From positions 4,656 to 68,655 of the forward strand of contig CAJTVE010000005.1 of the NCBI GenBank assembly GCA_910579655.1: a stretch of DNA of 64,000 nucleotides, given 5' to 3'. The notes beneath the pieces are model-generated. The model saw only the letters and a program-made list of their open reading frames with translations, did no database searches and was not told the DNA's origin. Shown in pieces: positions 1-9,191 of this stretch. Each line of letters starts with the position of its first letter. Position 1 is the first letter of the stretch. The DNA comes from an uncultured Allobaculum sp. GTDB taxonomy: Bacteria > Bacillota_I > Bacilli_A > Erysipelotrichales > Erysipelotrichaceae. Both the position numbers and the translations under genes were made by a program.

Positions 1-492
1 CTTACTTCTGATCAGGCAGATCTGATTGTGGATGCCATCGCCTCCGCACCGGCCGCTGCTGAAGATTACTCGGCAAGCGGAGATCTGACGGGTGCGGAAA
101 TGACTGGTCAGGAAGGAACTCCAGCGGCTGAAGTGAACCTTGAATTTGGAAATCTTGCCCAGCAGAAAGAAGATGGCAGTTCCATTCTCAATTTTGTTAT
201 GCAGGCAATTGCTCTGCGGGATTCTTATCGTTCCATTACGGAAGCTCCGACTACTGTTTCCCAGGAGCTTTCGACCGATACAGTTCTGGTCATTGACCGG
301 AAATCCGAAACTTCAGAAACTGTTCTGGTCTTCAACTTATCCGACAGCTCGCAGAGTGTCGACCTGTCTGCCATGCAGATTTCTGGTCTGCCGGCTGAAC
401 TGGGCGGGGTGCTGTTAACCGGTACGCAGGATGTTGTTGTTGAAGGACAGACCCTGACTCTGCCGGCCTATTCAATGGCTTTGCTGAAGTAA
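1..492 (+). CDS. C-terminal end of an alpha-amylase-family (GH13-like) protein, partial
   Basis: The reading frame is open from base 1, so the gene begins outside the window and only about 163 residues are seen. They include a stretch like the end of a GH13 barrel (an ALRDSYRSI segment resembling the ALR..HP.L element) followed by a small beta domain that ends LPAYSMALLK, the usual end of the C-terminal beta-sandwich of amylases and alpha-glucosidases. The catalytic residues lie upstream and cannot be checked. A perfect 12-bp hairpin follows the stop. Assignment to GH13 is by C-terminal resemblance only. Confidence 0.6.
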   Translation, partial: LTSDQADLIVDAIASAPAAAEDYSASGDLTGAEMTGQEGTPAAEVNLEFGNLAQQKEDGSSILNFVMQAIALRDSYRSITEAPTTVSQELSTDTVLVIDRKSETSETVLVFNLSDSSQSVDLSAMQISGLPAELGGVLLTGTQDVVVEGQTLTLPAYSMALLK

Positions 493-537
493 ATGAAGAA
501 GAGGCGCGTTTTTCTTTAGAATTCCAAAAAATCCTTC

Positions 538-571
538 AGAAACTGACAGATTGAGATTTCTGTCAGTTTCC
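538..571 (+). terminator. Hairpin after the amylase-like gene
   Basis: Arms GAAACTGACAGA and TCTGTCAGTTTC pair perfectly around an 8-nt loop. There is no long T run, so it may stabilise the 3' end rather than act as a strong intrinsic terminator. Confidence 0.5.
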
Positions 572-734
572 AGGTGCCTAAGAAGTAAAATAATAACGAT
601 CATTTATAAGCCGGAAAACTGACAGGGATCAGTATGGCTTATAGACATGGGACTTTTGATCGCCCATCATAAGAAAAGATAAGCAGAAAACCGGGGATCA
701 GGGGTGGTCAGACGGTTTTCAGAGAGGGGAAACA

Positions 735-1835
735 ATGATTTTTTTTCGCAACGATTATGGAGAAGGCTGTATTGAACCGATCATGAAACTTCTCCAGCAG
801 GCCAATGATGAGTCCAATCCCGGCTATGGAGAAGACAAATATTCACAACGGGCCAGGGAACTGATCCAGTCCAAGCTTCCAGATGTTCCATCTGACATTC
901 ATTTTATTGTATCGGGAACGCTGACCAATGTCGTGATGATGCGCCATGTTCTGCGCCCGTACCAGTGCGTTCTGTGCACGGATTCCTCCCATATCGTCCA
1001 GCATGAAGCGGGGGCGATTGAGCAGACAGGACATAAGATCATTCAGATTCCAAACAGCAGCGGCAAAATTTCGGCTGTTTCTTTGTCTAAAACAATCAAC
1101 AAGCTGAATTCTGATGAACATTTTCTGATGGAACCAAAACTGGTCTACCTGTCCAATGCTACGGAATTTGGAACGGTTTATACCCGTGAAGAACTCGAAG
1201 AGATTTCCAGAATCTGTAAAGAAAACCACATGTACCTCATGATTGATGGGGCAAGAATCGGACAGGCGCTGATGAGCGGCATTGATTATACACTCAATGA
1301 CATTGCCAAGTGGGCTGACTTATTCTGGATTGGCGGTACTAAAAACGGTGCCCTCTTTGGTGAAGCGGTGGTCATCACCAACAACGATCTGAAGCCATAT
1401 TTCCGTCATGTACAGAAACAGAGCGGTGCCATTCTGGCCAAAGGCTGGCTGATTGCCATGCAGTTTATTGGCCTGTTTGAAAATGATAGCTTTTATCAGT
1501 GTGCCAAATATTCCAATGAGCTGGCTTCTATCATTCAAAATGAGATCATCCGTCTTGGATATCCATTGTTCATGAAGTCAACGACCAATCAGATCTTCCT
1601 GGTTCTGAACCAGGTTCAGTATGAGTACCTCAAAGACAAAGTCGACTTTGAAATCTGGACGTACTGGGATGAGAATGTCATCATCCGTCTAGTGACCAGC
1701 TGGCATACTTCAAAAACTGCGGTTTCGACTCTTTGTCAATATCTTCAGCTTGCGATGGATGCCTCTAAAGCCGCTGAAGCTCAGGCAGAAAAAGAAGAGG
1801 AAGAAACCGAAAATACAGAAGAAACACCAGTATAG
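735..1835 (+). CDS. Threonine aldolase / beta-eliminating lyase family PLP enzyme
   Basis: A 366-residue fold-type I PLP enzyme of the low-specificity threonine aldolase family, expected to cleave L-threonine or allo-threonine to glycine and acetaldehyde. Visible motifs are DGARIGQAL at about 171-179 (Asp for the PLP nitrogen, Arg for phosphate or carboxylate) and WIGGTKNG at about 198-205, where Lys203 should carry the PLP. The start ATG has an AGAGGGGAAACA ribosome site. The last ~22 residues are a Glu-rich acidic tail absent from typical members. It stands alone between two hairpins. True substrate could be another beta-hydroxy amino acid. Confidence 0.82.
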   Translation: MIFFRNDYGEGCIEPIMKLLQQANDESNPGYGEDKYSQRARELIQSKLPDVPSDIHFIVSGTLTNVVMMRHVLRPYQCVLCTDSSHIVQHEAGAIEQTGHKIIQIPNSSGKISAVSLSKTINKLNSDEHFLMEPKLVYLSNATEFGTVYTREELEEISRICKENHMYLMIDGARIGQALMSGIDYTLNDIAKWADLFWIGGTKNGALFGEAVVITNNDLKPYFRHVQKQSGAILAKGWLIAMQFIGLFENDSFYQCAKYSNELASIIQNEIIRLGYPLFMKSTTNQIFLVLNQVQYEYLKDKVDFEIWTYWDENVIIRLVTSWHTSKTAVSTLCQYLQLAMDASKAAEAQAEKEEEETENTEETPV

Positions 1836-1914
1836 TCTGTGGTCTGGCTGGGCTTGCCCCATAAGCCCTCGATAACTCCTTATGGTGCTTTTTCCCAACT
1901 TTGAAATCACAAGT

Positions 1915-1958
1915 AAGGCCAGATTCTGATCAGAAAGCTGAAAGGAATCTGGCCTTTT
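1915..1958. terminator. Bidirectional terminator after the threonine-aldolase gene
   Basis: Arms AAGGCCAGATTC and GAATCTGGCCTT pair perfectly over 12 bp with an 18-nt loop, followed by TTTT on the plus strand. Confidence 0.75.
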
Positions 1959-1992
1959 GGCGTAGATAGATTGTAAAAAATGTCCGGTCAAC

Positions 1993-2027
1993 AAAAAAGC
2001 AGCCCGATCGAATATTCGTCAGACTGC
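1993..2027 (-). terminator. Terminator of the metallophosphatase gene
   Basis: Read on the minus strand, a 9-bp stem beginning GCAGTCTGA is followed by six Ts, just past the stop of the minus-strand phosphatase gene. Confidence 0.6.
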
Positions 2028-2116
2028 CTGATTTGTTTTGTGTGGGTGTAAAGGTTTGCTTGGTTGCGCGCTTGCAGATTGGCAAAACTATTGCAGGTAA
2101 GCAAGAGTCTATCTGT

Positions 2117-3232
2117 TTACCAGTTGAGGTCGGCATCTTCATGTTCCAGAACAGGATCATAAGACAGATTGGTCAGATCCGTCCAGCCCATGACACCATG
2201 GTGCTTGACCTGCGCCTTGTGACCCCAGACATTGACCAGATGGACGGTCTGTCCGGCGATCAGCGGCAGTTCATAGTTGGTAAAGTTTGAGGCTTTGCCA
2301 TCAATCAGGAATTCATTATCGACCCAGATCCTGCGGTGCAGGTGAGGGGAATAGACCAGGGACTGGTTTTCGCCCTTTTCAAGAAGTTCAACATCTCCCT
2401 GAGAGAAGTTGATATAAAACGAATACTGATTTTCAGGTCTGGTGGTATGGAGGGCTCTGACTTTCGGCAGCAGATCGGTGTTCACAAACCGAAGGGTATT
2501 GTGCGAAAGAATCAGCGCATTGAGCTGCCCGGCTTTTTTGACCACATTTCCCCCGTCAATGGAAATAATATTCTTTTCCCTGTTCAGTTTCGGGTTAAAG
2601 CTGGGATAAAGAACGCAGTATTCGCTGACGGGCATATGGCCGACAATGACTGGTCTGGAAAAGTGAACATCTTCCTGATCGAACTGAAAGCGAGTCATGA
2701 TATCCCGAAAGTCATCCGCAAATGTCTGCTCATTGGCTATTCCTGAGTGAGCCAGAATATAGTCTGGCGTATCAATCACATGAGGAAGATCATTGAGAAA
2801 GGACAACTCTTTGAGATAGCGTTTGCGCAGCTCGTAACAGAGAGCATCCATGTCGGTCTCTTCAGTTAAAGCGGGAAGACCGGCCTGGGCGATCATTTCA
2901 TGAATCAGAGAGTGCTTTCTGTTGAGCAGGACTTGTTTGAGGAAGTCGAGCCGATAAGAAAACAGAACGTTTTTGGCAACAAAATCACAGTTGCCCATCA
3001 TTGGATAAACAAAACCAGCATCCATCTGCTTCATGATAAAGTGCAGGGTAGCCAGCGACTGGTCGCCTTTTTCAACTAAATCACCCAGCAGGATCAGACG
3101 ATCCTTGCCGGGTTTATAGTCAACTTTTTTCAGGAGCTTCTGATATGTTTTCAACGCTCCATGAATATCAGAAATAACAATTGTACGGCCTTGAAAACGG
3201 CCGATTTTTTGAATCACAGGTTTACGGTTCAT
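2117..3232 (-). CDS. Calcineurin-like metallophosphoesterase
   Basis: 371 residues from the ATG at 3232, chosen because it overlaps the TGA of the upstream esterase gene (ATGA), which implies translational coupling. Metal-binding motifs are in order: SDIHG at about 21-25, GDLVEKG at about 50-56, GNCD at about 80-83, LAHSG and VGHMPV further on. The family dephosphorylates phosphoproteins or nucleotides with a two-metal centre. The usual GNHD/E motif reads GNCD here, so the standard catalytic His is Cys. About 130 C-terminal residues after the catalytic core have no motif I recognise. Substrate unknown. Confidence 0.75.
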   Translation of the reverse strand: MNRKPVIQKIGRFQGRTIVISDIHGALKTYQKLLKKVDYKPGKDRLILLGDLVEKGDQSLATLHFIMKQMDAGFVYPMMGNCDFVAKNVLFSYRLDFLKQVLLNRKHSLIHEMIAQAGLPALTEETDMDALCYELRKRYLKELSFLNDLPHVIDTPDYILAHSGIANEQTFADDFRDIMTRFQFDQEDVHFSRPVIVGHMPVSEYCVLYPSFNPKLNREKNIISIDGGNVVKKAGQLNALILSHNTLRFVNTDLLPKVRALHTTRPENQYSFYINFSQGDVELLEKGENQSLVYSPHLHRRIWVDNEFLIDGKASNFTNYELPLIAGQTVHLVNVWGHKAQVKHHGVMGWTDLTNLSYDPVLEHEDADLNW

Positions 3233-3987
3233 TTTAAAAGAAACCTCAGAAAGGTATCCGCCAAAGCTTCCCATTGCGCTTCGCAGTGTTCTCCTTCTGG
3301 CTGGACATCAAACTGGAGTTTGATTCCTTTTTTCAGAAGAATATTGGCCAGCGTTGTCAGTACACGGGTTTCCTGAATGAATTCATGGCCCGTATTGCCT
3401 TCTCTTGCGCCCCAGGAAAGATAGAGGCTGCCTGGCAGCTTCACACGGGCTCTTGCTGAATGGTACAGCAAAGAAGACTGACTGGGAAGAACATAAGGGG
3501 ACAGGGCAGCTGCCTTGGAAAAGACATGGCTGTAAGCATAAAGAGCATAGATGGCCATCAGGCCGCCGCAGCTTGAGCCGCCAATCCAGGTTTTGCTTCG
3601 CTCCGGACGCGTTGGAAAATGGGTATCGACGTAAGGCTTGAGCGTCTGAACGATAAAGTCCATCGTCTGTCGGCCTTTGCCCTCGAAAGCGCCATCATAT
3701 TCTGGATCGTAAAAAGGGTACGGGGCGTATTCACTTAACCGTTCGTTGCCTTCATGGGTGCATTCCAGACCGACAACCATGATCTCCTGAGGCAATCGGT
3801 ATAAGGGATTGAGCAGCCGCCAGCTGCGGCCATAGGTTGCATCTTCATCAAAGAAGAGGTTATGGCCATCAAACATATAGAGCACAGGATATCGGTTCTG
3901 ACTGGAAATATAGTCATCGGGCAAATACATGTGAATCATCACATTGCGATGAAGCTGATCGGAATACAAATCAAACTTGGTGATCAA
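3229..3987 (-). CDS. Esterase D / enterochelin-esterase-like alpha/beta hydrolase
   Basis: 252 residues with an alpha/beta-hydrolase pattern: YPVLYMFDGHNLF at about 33-45, nucleophile elbow GGSSCGG with Ser139 as likely nucleophile, and a C-terminal GEHCEAQWE that supplies the His. This is the putative-esterase family that includes esterase D and Fes-like hydrolases. There is no signal peptide, so it should be cytoplasmic. The stop overlaps the start of the metallophosphatase and the ATP-grasp gene lies 41 bp upstream, suggesting one minus-strand operon. Substrate cannot be read from sequence. Confidence 0.75.
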   Translation of the reverse strand: MITKFDLYSDQLHRNVMIHMYLPDDYISSQNRYPVLYMFDGHNLFFDEDATYGRSWRLLNPLYRLPQEIMVVGLECTHEGNERLSEYAPYPFYDPEYDGAFEGKGRQTMDFIVQTLKPYVDTHFPTRPERSKTWIGGSSCGGLMAIYALYAYSHVFSKAAALSPYVLPSQSSLLYHSARARVKLPGSLYLSWGAREGNTGHEFIQETRVLTTLANILLKKGIKLQFDVQPEGEHCEAQWEALADTFLRFLLK

Positions 3988-4028
3988 AACTGAATCTCCA
4001 GGATCTGTTTTTAGAAGAATGCGTTGAA

Positions 4029-5225
4029 TTAATACTTCGCAAAAGAATCCCGATAGAATTCATCGCGTCGTTCCGGGGAGGTGAAGCGGGCTTTGATGGT
4101 GACATCGCCCATTGCGCTCGCAAAAGCGGGTGGCAGAACTTCAACTCCAATCAGTTCACTGGAATATTTATCCATTAAGAACTCAACGGAGTTGCGATAA
4201 TTCACACCTGTCCGGCGGCCGACAAATCCGGCCGAGTATTTTGCCTTTTCATGAACTGGACATTTCTGTTCCAGCAGTACCTGTGCCCATAAACTGTAAA
4301 TATCTTCATCAAAGGAGTAGTTGATCAGATCTGGACAGAATCCTCCAGGTGGTCTGAAATTCATTTCCAGAGCGACCAGATCTCCCTTGTGACCAAGACC
4401 TGGCTGGTCTTCGGTCAGTTCAAAATATTCTCCATGGAAGAAACGGTTGCGGATGCCAAAAGCCTGGATAACCTGGTTGGCAATCTGCTGACGTTCAGGG
4501 GAAATTTCAAAGTTGTAGTAGGTTCCAATGGAATCGTGATTCTGGACAGAATCCATGCAGTTGGAAACATAGTTCATTCCGCTTAAGAAACGGATCCTGC
4601 CTTCGCCATCGGCAAGACCATCAAGCGTTGTGACATTTCCTTTGATGAATTTTTCCAGAATCATCTGCAGGCCGATCTGTTCGGCTTCATGCCAGTAGCG
4701 ATCCATTTCCTGCTCATCATGGATGTGCCAGGTATAGCTTGCGCCTACGCCGACATCCGGTTTTAAAACAAGATTCCAGCCATTCTCCCTGGCAAACGCT
4801 TTTGCTTCTTCAAGAGAGTGCGGCAGGCAATAGGGGGCCACTTTCAATCCGGCTTTTTCATAGTAGGACTTCATGGCGGATTTGGACTGGAATTCCTGAA
4901 TCTGTTTCAGTGAGAAACCACTGGCCAGATGGAAATCGTCGCGAAGTCTGGCATCCAGGTCGAGCCAGGCTTCATTGTTGGATTCGATCCAGTCCGGTTT
5001 GCCGTATTTGAAGGCGAAATAGGCGACAGCTTTATACACTTCATCGTAGTTGTGGAACGAAGACACTTTGTAACATTCGTCGATGTTTCGTTTCAGTTCC
5101 GGATGAAGATTGTCGTAATCAGTATCAATGACTGCAAGGACTCTGGCACCCATTCTCTTCAGCCCCCGGCAGAACATCCAGTAACTTTCTGGATAGTTTG
5201 GGGAGATGAAAACAAAATTCTCCAT
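4029..5225 (-). CDS. ATP-grasp domain carboxylate-amine ligase-like protein
   Basis: 398 residues. The N-terminus (ENFVFISPNYPESYWMFCRGL) is the Rossmann-like pre-ATP-grasp domain; the middle has NLVLKPDVGVGAS at about 150-162 (ATP-binding Lys and loop); the C-terminal half has LVALEMNFRPPGG, the acidic/Asn metal-binding segment. ATP-grasp enzymes join a carboxylate to an amine or thiol through an acyl-phosphate. It is preceded by an AAAGGTG ribosome site and lies between the Nudix and esterase genes on the same strand. Closest general type is the biotin-carboxylase-like ATP-grasp group; the product is unknown. Confidence 0.75.
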   Translation of the reverse strand: MENFVFISPNYPESYWMFCRGLKRMGARVLAVIDTDYDNLHPELKRNIDECYKVSSFHNYDEVYKAVAYFAFKYGKPDWIESNNEAWLDLDARLRDDFHLASGFSLKQIQEFQSKSAMKSYYEKAGLKVAPYCLPHSLEEAKAFARENGWNLVLKPDVGVGASYTWHIHDEQEMDRYWHEAEQIGLQMILEKFIKGNVTTLDGLADGEGRIRFLSGMNYVSNCMDSVQNHDSIGTYYNFEISPERQQIANQVIQAFGIRNRFFHGEYFELTEDQPGLGHKGDLVALEMNFRPPGGFCPDLINYSFDEDIYSLWAQVLLEQKCPVHEKAKYSAGFVGRRTGVNYRNSVEFLMDKYSSELIGVEVLPPAFASAMGDVTIKARFTSPERRDEFYRDSFAKY

Positions 5226-5329
5226 TCAGTACACCTTTCTTTGTATTCTTATCTTTCTTCTTATCAAATCAATCAAGATTGATTCCAAAATTCACTGCTT
5301 CCTGTTTCTGGCCGAAAACAGGAAGTCTT

Positions 5330-5863
5330 TTACTTTTCACGTATGGCTTCAAGTTCCTGCAGCTTTGCGTGATAAATGGCCAGAATAGTTTTGCCATCAC
5401 GAATCTCGCCGCCAGCAATCTTCTGGTACGCTTCTTCGAGATCCATCCAGACCAGCGTGATATCTTCTGTATCATCCATGGCCAGACGGTGTTCTGCCTT
5501 GGAAACACCATGCGCCTGATAGACATAAATGACTTCCGAATCGTAGCCTGGAGTTGGCCAGAAGGCTGTGATCAGCGATAAAGATTCGGCTTTGCAGCCG
5601 GTTTCTTCATTCAGCTCACGATTGGCAGTGACCATTGGATCTTCACCGGCATCAATCGTTCCCGCCGGGATTTCCAGAGTCTGCACATTGCCGATCCCAG
5701 CCCGGGTCTGCCTGACAAGCAAAATCTTGTGATCCACAATCACACTGATGGCAGCGCCGCCGGGATGAATGACCAGGTCGCGCCACATCAGAGCGCCGTT
5801 GACCTCCATTTCTTTCTGGACAACGGAAAAAATCTTGCCATCAAAAATTTCTTTGGTACTCAT
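5330..5863 (-). CDS. Nudix hydrolase, ADP-ribose pyrophosphatase type
   Basis: 177 residues from the ATG at 5863, chosen because GGAGG lies five bases upstream, while the GTG six bases earlier would overlap that site. The Nudix box is complete at about residues 80-102: G-x5-E-x7-REL-x-EE-x-G. Upstream residues (IPAGTID) match the ADP-ribose pyrophosphatase subgroup, which hydrolyses ADP-ribose to AMP and ribose-5-phosphate. First gene of a possible minus-strand run with the ATP-grasp gene about 100 bp downstream. Confidence 0.85.
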   Translation of the reverse strand: MSTKEIFDGKIFSVVQKEMEVNGALMWRDLVIHPGGAAISVIVDHKILLVRQTRAGIGNVQTLEIPAGTIDAGEDPMVTANRELNEETGCKAESLSLITAFWPTPGYDSEVIYVYQAHGVSKAEHRLAMDDTEDITLVWMDLEEAYQKIAGGEIRDGKTILAIYHAKLQELEAIREK

Positions 5864-6166
5864 ATCCACCTCCGTATCAAATCAATGGGATCTGCATTTT
5901 CTGCCTTTTTGCTGTGGGAGTTTTCTAGTCTGAAAATTGAATGCTTTTGTGCTTTCTTTTTTTGCAGTCATTTCTGACTGAATCCCCCGCCAGGGAAAAT
6001 CGGCAGGATTGATGCGGCAGCAGTTATGCATCAATGCCTTAAAATCATGCATTCTCGCAAAAATGCCTGAAAAGTATATTTCAAGAATACAAAAATGCCA
6101 GTCAAAAAAAAGAAAAAATTCAGTTTGCAAACAAATCAGACGCAAAAAAGAGAAAAGACAGTCCAT
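5864..6166. other. Intergenic stretch, no gene seen
   Basis: About 300 bp between the Nudix gene and the terminator of the amidase-like gene. AT-rich, no reading frame with a ribosome site and no clear structured RNA. It should hold the minus-strand promoter for the Nudix gene, but I see no convincing -35/-10 pair. Confidence 0.4.
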
Positions 6167-6200
6167 AAAAACAGCCAGATGAGCTTTTAAGCCAGTCTGG
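6167..6200 (-). terminator. Probable terminator of the amidase-like gene
   Basis: On the minus strand, CCAGA and TCTGG arms enclose a second short GCTT/AAGC stem and are followed by CTGTTTTT, just after the stop of the minus-strand gene. Confidence 0.5.
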
Positions 6201-6208
6201 TTTTCTTG

Positions 6209-6934
6209 CTAGTCAACCGAATTGAGAAATGCCTGGGTAATGGCATTGGCAATCCGGGTCTGGAACTTGGTATCCGAGAGCTTGGAATAGTCGGTCGGAT
6301 TTGTGATATAGCCAACCTGAAGCAGAATCGAAGGAATCGAAGTGTCTTTCAGGATGGCAAAGGAATCGTAGTGATCTGTATCAATTCCTTCAAAGCGTGA
6401 ATAGCTGGTCGCCTGAATCTGATCTGCAAGCTCCTTTGTCAGATCATCGAGCTGCGGATTATTCGGCTGGGTAAAGATGGAAAAGCCGCGATGCAGGGAA
6501 GAGTCCTGGTTCATCGCAAGCGACAGCACATAGTCCGCCTGATCAGCTTTTGCCTGTTCGAGACGTACGGTTTCGCAATTGTCTTCACTTGAACAGGCTG
6601 GGACATCGTCGTACCATCGTGAGTATTCCACCTGGTATCCGGCTTTTTCAAGTGCGCTGCCAATGGTGACCGCCAGCTGCATCAGCAGATCTTTTTCAGA
6701 CTGCTGGTTATCGATGGTGTAGCCGACATCACTGCCCCCGCGGGCCGGATCAATATAAATCAGCGCTTTGGATCTGGAACGGGGTGTTTCCACATCCTCG
6801 TTGGTCTGAAGCGGTTCGTCTGGATTGTAGACCGGAACCTTATCTTCTTTGGCCATCGGCTGTCCACCCAGATTGGGTTTAATTACCAGAAGGATGAACA
6901 GAGCGGCCAGTAAAAACAGAACAGCACGTTTCAT
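6209..6934 (-). CDS. Membrane-anchored N-acetylmuramoyl-L-alanine amidase-fold protein, probably inactive
   Basis: 241 residues: a hydrophobic N-terminal segment (about 4-18) that should act as signal or anchor, a short linker, then an Amidase_3 fold from about residue 57 to the end. The family cleaves the MurNAc-L-Ala bond with a zinc bound by His, Glu and His plus a catalytic Glu. Here the first His motif reads DPARGG (Arg65 for His), Glu80 is kept, the SIHxN motif reads SLAMN (about 138-142), and the catalytic LVE reads LLQ (Gln206). Three of four key positions are lost while the fold pattern is kept, so a binding or regulatory role outside the membrane is more likely than hydrolysis. Confidence 0.75.
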   Translation of the reverse strand: MKRAVLFLLAALFILLVIKPNLGGQPMAKEDKVPVYNPDEPLQTNEDVETPRSRSKALIYIDPARGGSDVGYTIDNQQSEKDLLMQLAVTIGSALEKAGYQVEYSRWYDDVPACSSEDNCETVRLEQAKADQADYVLSLAMNQDSSLHRGFSIFTQPNNPQLDDLTKELADQIQATSYSRFEGIDTDHYDSFAILKDTSIPSILLQVGYITNPTDYSKLSDTKFQTRIANAITQAFLNSVD

Positions 6935-7740
6935 AACGTCTCCTCCTGCTATGGATAAAGACCGAATCGAGGGATCCGGTCACCTAGAATTTTAAACAAT
7001 CGAAATGCAAGGCGCAAAAAAAGCTCTCTAATTCTGGGAGAATCATGGAAATCTATACTCATCGAAAAAGCAGCCCGTTCTGAAAGCGCATAAAATTATG
7101 CAAAATCTAAATCGTTGATTTTCGTCCATGCAAAGCTTGAAAATGGTACTCTGAATTCGCGAAGAATGATCTGCATCAGTCAGCGCTCCAATTCAGCAGT
7201 CAGGCTATGCCGGCGAAAAAATCAGAATATCCTGCCAGACAGAATATGGTATTTGTATATCAATAATGAGCAGGCCATTTGACTGGATTCTTCTTTTACA
7301 AAATACCCAAAAGAAATAGACAGAATGGAAACCGGAATGCTTTTCTTTAGGCCGTTTGAAATTTGATCCAGATTCTGCATACAATATTTAAATTGAATTG
7401 TTGGGCCTTTAGATTGAAAAATCATACAGATCAATTCATAGGCCAGAAACCCCTGGCCAGAAACCACCCAAAATATTCATCCGCCTGCCTTCTTTCCAAT
7501 AAAGGGAAAGAGCACAGACAGAAAAAAGGGCCAGAAGTTATAGTGCCTGGCAGATCAGAATCAGAAGGCAAAGAAGGAGTGGAGAGCCTGCCTGCCAGGA
7601 AAGAGCACGGAAAAGCCGGACAGAAATGAATGGACAGAATGTAGCGACAAATCGTACAAAGAGGATTTGATGAATTGAACAGAGATGGAATCCATTTGTG
7701 CTGCGAGATTTTATCCATCAAAAAAGAAGGAGGCAGGGCC
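6935..7740. other. Intergenic stretch upstream of scpA, no gene seen
   Basis: About 800 bp, with no reading frame supported by a ribosome site and family-like sequence. The only regularity seen is an 11-bp direct repeat GGCCAGAAACC at 7441 and 7455. Both flanking genes are transcribed away, so it should hold both promoters; no strong consensus pair was found. Confidence 0.4.
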
Positions 7741-8505
7741 ATGGAATTTAATGTATCGCTGGACCAGTTTGAAGGACCATTGGATCTGATGCTTCATCTG
7801 GTCCATACCAATAAACTGGATTTATTTGAACTCAAGCTCGATGTTCTTGCCACCCAATACATTGCCTATATCCGTCATGCCCTCAATAAGGGCCTGGATG
7901 TGAGCAGTGAATATCTGGTTGAGTTTACATCGCTGATGGAATACAAGTCCCGCAAACTTCTGCCCAAAAAGCAGGAAATTGAAATGGATGAAGACTCTTA
8001 TCAGGAAGATCCGGCCCAGGCAATGGCCAGACGACTGCAGGAATATGAAAAATGCAAACAGGAAGCCGCGATGCTTTCAAAACTTCATGAACTCCGCCAG
8101 TCCCAGTTTGACCGGGCTCCGGCAAGCCTGATTGACGAATGGTCGGCCCATCCAGATCCCAGTGTAAAGCTGCATTTAAAAAGTGCTGATTTACAGAAAG
8201 CCTTTGAGCGTCTGATGCGCCGTTATGCCATTTTAAAACCCTATGAAACGCAGGTTGAAGTGAAGGAGCTGTCCGTGGAAGAGCGGATGGAACAGATTCT
8301 AAAGATGGATGTCTTTACGAATACCCCATTTCCATTTGAACAGCTGCTCGAGGATACGAAAACCCTTCATGAAGTCGTCGTGACCTTTCTGGCGATTCTT
8401 GAGCTGGTCCATGATGGTCTGGCGGCTGTCTATTGTAGTGAAGAGGAGGAAATATGGATACAGAAAATCTCTTTGAAAAAATCCGACCCATCCTGGAAGG
8501 ATTGA
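7741..8505 (+). CDS. scpA: Segregation and condensation protein A
   Basis: 254 residues, the kleisin subunit that bridges Smc heads and binds ScpB in the bacterial condensin. The start at 7741 follows an AAGAAGGAGG site; a longer frame from 7675 lacks one. The N-terminal FEGPLDLMLHLV and EYLVEFTSLMEYKSRKLLP segments are typical ScpA signatures and the C-terminal winged-helix region is present. It overlaps scpB by 52 bp, so the two are co-translated. Confidence 0.95.
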   Translation: MEFNVSLDQFEGPLDLMLHLVHTNKLDLFELKLDVLATQYIAYIRHALNKGLDVSSEYLVEFTSLMEYKSRKLLPKKQEIEMDEDSYQEDPAQAMARRLQEYEKCKQEAAMLSKLHELRQSQFDRAPASLIDEWSAHPDPSVKLHLKSADLQKAFERLMRRYAILKPYETQVEVKELSVEERMEQILKMDVFTNTPFPFEQLLEDTKTLHEVVVTFLAILELVHDGLAAVYCSEEEEIWIQKISLKKSDPSWKD

Positions 8506-9191
8506 TTTTCACCAGCGGAGAAGAAGGTCTCTCCCTTGTCCAGATCCAGTCGGCTTTTGAAGAATGCACACGTGATGAACTTGGCCAGGCTCTCGAACTT
8601 CTTCGAAGAGACTATGTATCTGAATTACGGGGGATTGAGCTGGTCAAATATGGCGGACGTTGGAAATTTGTCGCCAAAGAAAAGGTCTATCCGTATGCCT
8701 CACGCCTGTATTCCAAAGCGAAAAGCAGTTCTTTATCCAATGCAGCGATGGAAGTTCTTTCGCTGATTGCGTACCGCCAGCCGATTACCCGCGTTGAAAT
8801 CGATGAAATTCGCGGCGTATCGAGTGAGCTGATGCTCAAAAAGCTGCAGGCCAGAGATCTGATTGAAACGTGCGGCAATAAAGACACCGTCGGCCGCCCG
8901 CTTTTATATCGGGTTTCCAGTGCTTTCTACGATGCTTTTGGGCTCGAAAGCCTGGCTGATCTTCCGGAATGTGATACAGATCCGAAAACGAGTCCGCTTT
9001 TTGAACGAGAGGAAGAATCTTCTTCATCCGCTGATGGATCAAATGAGAATGGTGCCCAGTCAGAACAAGATGGCGAACCATTTGAAACTGCTGGCCCTGC
9101 CAAAAAGGAACAGGCAGAGAGCAACAAACAAATAGAGAATAACGAGCAGGCGATCGAAGCCGGGGAATCTGCTGGTCAAGCACTCAATTAG
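8454..9191 (+). CDS. scpB: Segregation and condensation protein B
   Basis: 245 residues. The first ~180 carry the two winged-helix domains of ScpB, including LSNAAMEVLSLIAYRQPITRVEIDEIRGV and the VGRPLLYRVSSAFYDAFGL end. The last ~60 residues are a low-complexity Glu/Ser/Gln/Asn tail, which makes the protein longer than usual members. It dimerises and binds ScpA in the condensin complex. The start lies inside scpA. Confidence 0.95.
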   Translation: MDTENLFEKIRPILEGLIFTSGEEGLSLVQIQSAFEECTRDELGQALELLRRDYVSELRGIELVKYGGRWKFVAKEKVYPYASRLYSKAKSSSLSNAAMEVLSLIAYRQPITRVEIDEIRGVSSELMLKKLQARDLIETCGNKDTVGRPLLYRVSSAFYDAFGLESLADLPECDTDPKTSPLFEREEESSSSADGSNENGAQSEQDGEPFETAGPAKKEQAESNKQIENNEQAIEAGESAGQALN

